DNA from: an uncultured Succinivibrio sp.
GTDB lineage: Bacteria > Pseudomonadota > Gammaproteobacteria > Enterobacterales > Succinivibrionaceae
Length of the DNA stretch: 37,895 bases
Assembly (NCBI GenBank): GCA_902785325.1
Contig: CACZXZ010000015.1
Span: 1-37,895, forward strand
Direction of reading: 5' to 3'
The position numbers and the translations under genes are program-made. Below the pieces are notes generated by a model. It searched no databases, was not told the DNA's origin, and saw only the letters and a list, made by a program, of their open reading frames with translations. How positions within the stretch are numbered: position 1 is the stretch's first letter; each line of letters begins with the position of its first letter. Positions 34,645-37,895 of the stretch are shown piece after piece.

Positions 34645-35559
34645 ATGAAAGTGACTTATCGTAATTTATTTACTGATGTTAACAACATTGATTTTGCTGT
34701 CTTAAAAAGCAGTGATACTAATTGCTTGTGCCTGCAAAGTAGTATCGAGAAAACCTCTCGGATTAAAAAAGCTTATCTAAGCTCTCAATATTTTCAAAAG
34801 CAAATCCCTGACAATTGCTTTAAATCAATCTCCTTAAACCAAGATGTCAAAGGAAATTTAGTCACCGCTCTTTTTGAATATCAAGACTGTGGACAACTGA
34901 CAAAATTTTTAGCTACAGTACCTAAGTCTTGGCAATATGCTACAGGTAAAAAGTTAGGTTTAATTTTAAGGCAATTACACTCTTACCCTTTAACAGAGAA
35001 ACAAAAAACTAAAGCCGTTAAAAGACATGATAGCTACATGGAGCATTTAGCAACCTATATAGCTGATTTACCTCACTTTAAAAATGATCGCTTTGCCCTT
35101 GATGCATTATCATCCCGCTATGATCATTTTAGAATTTATAAAGCAGTGTTACGTTATGGATCTTTAAAGCATCAAAAGCTGATGCTAACTAAAGACTCAA
35201 GTCTAATTCTGTTGCCAAGTTATGCCTTTGGACCTGGCGACATGTGTGAGGATTTTGCAAGCTTAGAATGTGAATGCGCAGGTTTATATCCTGTGCTTTG
35301 CGCAGGTGTCATTGACGGTTATTTTAACGAGCAAGTACCAGTTAAATTCTGGATCCAATTTGCTTTATATAGTGCTTTATATTCGCTTTGGAAATGTGGA
35401 GTTTACGCTAAACAAAGCACCGACATGATGGTTAAAATGCAGCTTAATTGTGACCGCATCAGAGAGGATTTTAATGATTTTAAAAATCCTATTCCTAGTT
35501 GGTACTCCGATCCTTTAATCAAAGACTTGCGAAAAGAGGCACTAAAATTAGCTTTTTAA
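34645..35559 (+). CDS. Aminoglycoside-phosphotransferase-fold protein with degenerate catalytic site
   Basis: A 304-residue protein resembling the APH/choline-kinase family. The recognisable region is GPGDMCEDFASL (196-207) followed by the VIDGYF and FWIQFALYSALYSL segments (222-248), as in a subgroup of small-molecule kinases. The catalytic loop that should read HGDLH--N is YGSLKHQK (171-178), lacking the catalytic aspartate (S173) and the metal asparagine (K178). The metal aspartate expected eight residues before D199 is proline (P191). It therefore looks like a pseudokinase or binding protein. The start ATG lies 8 bp after xerD, so cotranscription is likely. Fold assignment is by pattern and moderate. 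Confidence 0.6.
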   Translation: MKVTYRNLFTDVNNIDFAVLKSSDTNCLCLQSSIEKTSRIKKAYLSSQYFQKQIPDNCFKSISLNQDVKGNLVTALFEYQDCGQLTKFLATVPKSWQYATGKKLGLILRQLHSYPLTEKQKTKAVKRHDSYMEHLATYIADLPHFKNDRFALDALSSRYDHFRIYKAVLRYGSLKHQKLMLTKDSSLILLPSYAFGPGDMCEDFASLECECAGLYPVLCAGVIDGYFNEQVPVKFWIQFALYSALYSLWKCGVYAKQSTDMMVKMQLNCDRIREDFNDFKNPIPSWYSDPLIKDLRKEALKLAF

Positions 35560-35617
35560 AGCCAAAATACTTTTTGTAAACTTACCTATACTTTGTATTA
35601 AATTAAACCTAAATCTT

Positions 35618-35646
35618 TTGTCAAAATTTGCCATTGATGTTATATT
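35618..35646 (+). promoter_or_regulatory. Sigma-70 promoter for the RHH-like gene pair
   Basis: TTGTCA (35618-35623) and TATATT (35641-35646) are separated by 17 bp, about 34 bp before the start codon at 35680. Confidence 0.65.
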
Positions 35647-35679
35647 AGTTATAAAGCAAAATAAGCATAAGTGGTAACT

Positions 35680-36246
35680 ATGACAAGTAAAAACACTCTT
35701 TGGACAGACGATCCTTTAAAAATCAAATTAGACTCTTTTGCCGACAAAAAGATTAGCGTAAATAACGGTGTTGATAAGAAATACAACGTTAAATTCGCAA
35801 ATGAAGATCTTGAGCTTTTAAATGAGTTACAAAGTTTCTATGGCATTAAGAACAAGTCTGATCTGATTCAACTTATTCTATGTAATTATTTAAAGCAGTC
35901 TTTGCATGCAGAAGGTGTAGCACGAGATGTAGCTTTAAGTATTGCACTTATTGCAGATGCTTATTGTAATAAAGACGATGTCAATTCTGATGTAAGCTCC
36001 TGGCAAGCAGAGGTTGTCTCCCATACTGACTATAAAGACAACCTTTTAAACTATGGCCCTGCTGCTAAGAAAATTAAATTGTCAAAACACAATGGAGTAG
36101 AGCACTCAGAGAGTTTCTTACAAGTAGGTATTAAGCTATTACAGTTTTGTGAAAAAGAGAATTTAATTACCACTAAAGAGTACAAGAAATTATTTAAGAG
36201 CTTAGAGCAGTGGAATACACTCACTAAGAATGAGCAGGAGGCTTAA
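35680..36246 (+). CDS. Uncharacterised protein with ribbon-helix-helix-like segment
   Basis: From the ATG at 35680 (188 residues; a GTG three codons upstream is in frame, but it overlaps the likely AAGTGG ribosome site) I do not recognise this protein. Residues about 36-75 look like a ribbon-helix-helix unit: a short strand (YNVKF), a helix (NEDLELLNELQSFYG), a turn (IKNKSD) and a second helix (LIQLILCNYLKQSL). The rest is polar and helical with no motif. The stop is immediately followed by the ATG of the next gene, and the pair has its own promoter. A DNA-binding role such as repressor, partition or antitoxin is inference from the fold-like pattern. Confidence 0.6.
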   Translation: MTSKNTLWTDDPLKIKLDSFADKKISVNNGVDKKYNVKFANEDLELLNELQSFYGIKNKSDLIQLILCNYLKQSLHAEGVARDVALSIALIADAYCNKDDVNSDVSSWQAEVVSHTDYKDNLLNYGPAAKKIKLSKHNGVEHSESFLQVGIKLLQFCEKENLITTKEYKKLFKSLEQWNTLTKNEQEA

Positions 36247-36657
36247 ATGAGTATTATCAATGAGATTCAGAATAAAGCCTTGAACGAAGGGATCTTAAAA
36301 GCAAAAACTAAAGATAGTTATAAGTTTATAACTGTAAGACCTTCAAGCTCACTTACCGCTTTAATTGAAGTGTTAGCTTTTTTAGATGGTAAAACCCCAA
36401 CCGATTTTATCTATTCAAATTTTGGAAAAGCACTAGAGGCTTTTACTTTATCCTCAAAAGAGCACGTCATACCTTTGAAAAAGGCGGTTTTAAATTGCTA
36501 TAAGAAATCAGGTGGTAGAGTATTTAAAAAGGACAGTGCTATTGGTAGATTGCAAGACGAGAAGATTATCGATTGCTCCTTTTTACAGAATCTAGATCCT
36601 AATAAAAAATCCTCTCGCCTGTTAAAGCATGGCTTTAACAAAGGAGTTAAAGACTAA
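36247..36657 (+). CDS. Uncharacterised protein with second ribbon-helix-helix-like segment
   Basis: A 136-residue basic protein begins directly after the stop of the upstream gene with no gap, and GAGCAGGAGG inside that gene's end serves as ribosome site. Residues about 25-65 again give strand (YKFITVRP), helix (SSLTALIEVLAFLDG), turn (KTPTD) and helix (FIYSNFGKALEAF), suggesting a paralogous or partner RHH-like unit. The C-terminal half is rich in Lys and Ser with no motif seen. The two could form a mixed DNA-binding complex; I do not recognise the family. Confidence 0.55.
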   Translation: MSIINEIQNKALNEGILKAKTKDSYKFITVRPSSSLTALIEVLAFLDGKTPTDFIYSNFGKALEAFTLSSKEHVIPLKKAVLNCYKKSGGRVFKKDSAIGRLQDEKIIDCSFLQNLDPNKKSSRLLKHGFNKGVKD

Positions 36658-36661
36658 TAAA

Positions 36662-36683
36662 GAAGCTACCGTAAGGTAGCTTC
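36662..36683. terminator. Bidirectional terminator between the RHH-like pair and ydfG
   Basis: A perfect 9-bp stem GAAGCTACC/GGTAGCTTC (36662-36670, 36675-36683) with loop GTAA lies between two converging genes. The minus-strand side has TTTATTAG after it; the plus side has only an A/T-rich stretch. Confidence 0.7.
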
Positions 36684-36689
36684 AAATTA

Positions 36690-37466
36690 TTATCTCTTAT
36701 TAAAATCCAGCTTTCTTGTAACAGACAAACCACCATAGGTTTGACATACCGGCATAAGCTCCATTTCGTTTACATTTACGTGAGCAGGAGTATTCACAAG
36801 ATACAACACTGTGTCAGCAATATCTTTAGGAGTAATTGCTTTAGTATCTTGGTAGACTGCTTTTACCTTGTCTAAATCCCCATGCAATCTTACGTTTGAA
36901 AACTCAGTGTCAGAGCAAAGACCTGGTTTAATTACGGTAACTTTAACTGCAGTACCTTGAGTGTCACAGCGTAAATTACGGCTAAATTGCTCTACAAAAG
37001 CTTTGGTAGCACCATAAACATTAGATCCTGTATAAGGCCAAGCACCTGCAGTTGATCCTAAATTTATAACATACCCAAAGTTGCGTTTAATCATGGATGG
37101 TAATACTTTGTAGGTAACATTTAATAGACCTTTGATATTAGTGTCTACCATGACATTCCACTCGTTAAGGTTGCAGTTTTGAGCTCTATCTACACCTAAA
37201 GCTAAACCAGCGTTGTTGATTAAAACATCAATGTCCTTAAACTCAAAAGGAAGTGAATCTAAAGCCTTTTCAACGGCAGCATTGTCAGTGACATCAAGCT
37301 CTAAAGGTAAAATCAAACTAGGATATAGATCCTTTAAAGCCTCAAGCTTATCTAATCTTCTAGCAGCAGCTATTACTTTAAAGCCATTTGAGGCTAACAC
37401 CTTAGCAATCTCAAGACCAAAACCTGCTGAGGCACCTGTTACTAAAGCTATCTTGTAATCTGACAT
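36690..37466 (-). CDS. ydfG: NADP-dependent 3-hydroxy acid dehydrogenase YdfG
   Basis: A short-chain dehydrogenase that oxidises L-allo-threonine, serine and 3-hydroxy acids and reduces malonic semialdehyde in E. coli. The 258-residue protein has the cofactor loop TGASAGFGLEIA, an arginine pair (ARR) that prefers NADP, NNAGLALG, the catalytic serine in GSTAGAWPYTGSN, and YGATK with Y and K of the catalytic triad. NVYGATKAFV, EFSNVR and PAHVN follow E. coli YdfG closely. The start has GGAG upstream. It is a monocistronic gene ending at the bidirectional terminator. Confidence 0.93.
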   Translation of the reverse strand: MSDYKIALVTGASAGFGLEIAKVLASNGFKVIAAARRLDKLEALKDLYPSLILPLELDVTDNAAVEKALDSLPFEFKDIDVLINNAGLALGVDRAQNCNLNEWNVMVDTNIKGLLNVTYKVLPSMIKRNFGYVINLGSTAGAWPYTGSNVYGATKAFVEQFSRNLRCDTQGTAVKVTVIKPGLCSDTEFSNVRLHGDLDKVKAVYQDTKAITPKDIADTVLYLVNTPAHVNVNEMELMPVCQTYGGLSVTRKLDFNKR

Positions 37467-37648
37467 ATCAACTCCAATACAAACATAAGAATATGTAATA
37501 GATAATATACAGCGATTATGAAGAGATAATTCGTAAGATTAAAAATAAAATGTAAATCGCAAAATAAGCAAACAGCTCATGCAGTCTATATTAAGAATAA
37601 ATTCTTCTAGAGCATTGATCTGCAAAGCTTAAAATTGCGCCTTGTAAA

Positions 37649-37895
37649 TTACACTTGCTCAAAATGCACGCAGTTAATTGATTCAAAGATAGCGATGTAG
37701 CTATACAAAGTCTTACCTTCAAATTCCAAAGCTTTCTTATAGCAGTTAATCTGCTCTGTAGCTTCAGCAATTTTCTCTTGTAGGATACTTGGTTGCTGCT
37801 GTGCTTTAGCTTTGCTAAAGTATTTAAACTCAAATAGGTAATAGGTACCTTTTTGATTATCAACAACTAAATCTGCAAACTTTTCACCTACCATT
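37649..37895 (-). CDS. 3' part of a PD-(D/E)XK nuclease-like protein (5' end outside window)
   Basis: The frame is open to the right edge, so the visible 82 residues are the C-terminal part. They contain D8 in the strand FADLVV, E22-F-K24 in the strand YLFEFKY and, after a short linker, AEATEQINCYK with Q48 and Y52. This D...ExK...QxxxY order is the PD-(D/E)XK nuclease core as found at the C-terminus of AAA-ATPase-like proteins (PDDEXK_9/DUF1703 type), common accessory genes in gut bacteria. The ATP-binding part would be beyond the edge. An overlapping frame at 37591-37866 is a shadow. Family assignment is by pattern. Confidence 0.65.
   Translation of the reverse strand, partial: MVGEKFADLVVDNQKGTYYLFEFKYFSKAKAQQQPSILQEKIAEATEQINCYKKALEFEGKTLYSYIAIFESINCVHFEQV

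Noticed and set aside
37591-37866. Minus-strand frame of 91 codons overlapping the nuclease fragment
   Set aside because: Out of frame with the D...ExK...QxxxY pattern, with no motif of its own; it is a shadow.

Overview
The window is a stretch of chromosome from an AT-rich gammaproteobacterium. Gene content, gene order and protein similarity (map-glnD-dapD; rpsB-tsf-pyrH-frr-uppS-cdsA-dxr-rseP-bamA-skp-lpxD-fabZ-lpxA-lpxB-rnhB; lptD-surA-pdxA-rsmA) are typical of Gammaproteobacteria. The low GC content and style suggest a fermentative member such as the Succinivibrionaceae; that placement is inference, not shown.

Layout. 1-199: 3' end of an unrecognised plus-strand gene. 333-1054: minus-strand tRNA genes, tRNA-Met/Gln(CTG)/Gln(TTG) as one unit with a consensus promoter and terminator, then initiator tRNA-fMet with its own promoter and terminator. 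1088-5532: minus-strand operon map-glnD-dapD (methionine removal, nitrogen signalling, lysine/peptidoglycan precursor). 5592-22744: a long plus-strand housekeeping run for translation factors, UMP kinase, isoprenoid and phospholipid precursors, outer-membrane assembly (rseP, bamA, skp), lipid A synthesis (lpxD, fabZ, lpxA, lpxB), rnhB, accA and tilS. 22743-23160: three tandem repeats of about 140 bp. 23283-24356: a galactose-binding-protein-like periplasmic protein. 24366-33046: eight minus-strand genes coaE-zapD-yacG-lptD-surA-pdxA-rsmA-rsmC. 33174-35559: a lipoprotein, xerD and a kinase-fold protein lacking catalytic residues. 35618-36657: two adjoining small genes with ribbon-helix-helix-like segments and their own promoter. 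36662-37466: ydfG-type dehydrogenase. 37649-37895: 3' part of a PD-(D/E)XK nuclease-like gene cut by the window edge.

Most of the window is conserved housekeeping sequence. The most interesting part is the triple repeat after tilS. Read on the minus strand, each copy has a TTGAAC box at a fixed distance from a conserved ACTCTAAG, with a diverged spacer and an A/T-rich UP-like element upstream. Each then has a conserved small hairpin, a U-rich single-stranded stretch, and a strong GC hairpin followed by a T-tract. Wobble pairs and compensatory changes fit a minus-strand RNA better than a plus-strand one. I interpret these as three tandem paralogous small RNA genes of about 80-90 nt; I do not recognise their family. 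Secondary points of interest are the degenerate aminoglycoside-phosphotransferase-fold protein, the RHH-like gene pair, the orphan sugar-binding protein with altered pocket residues, and the small lipoprotein resembling starch-binding domains.
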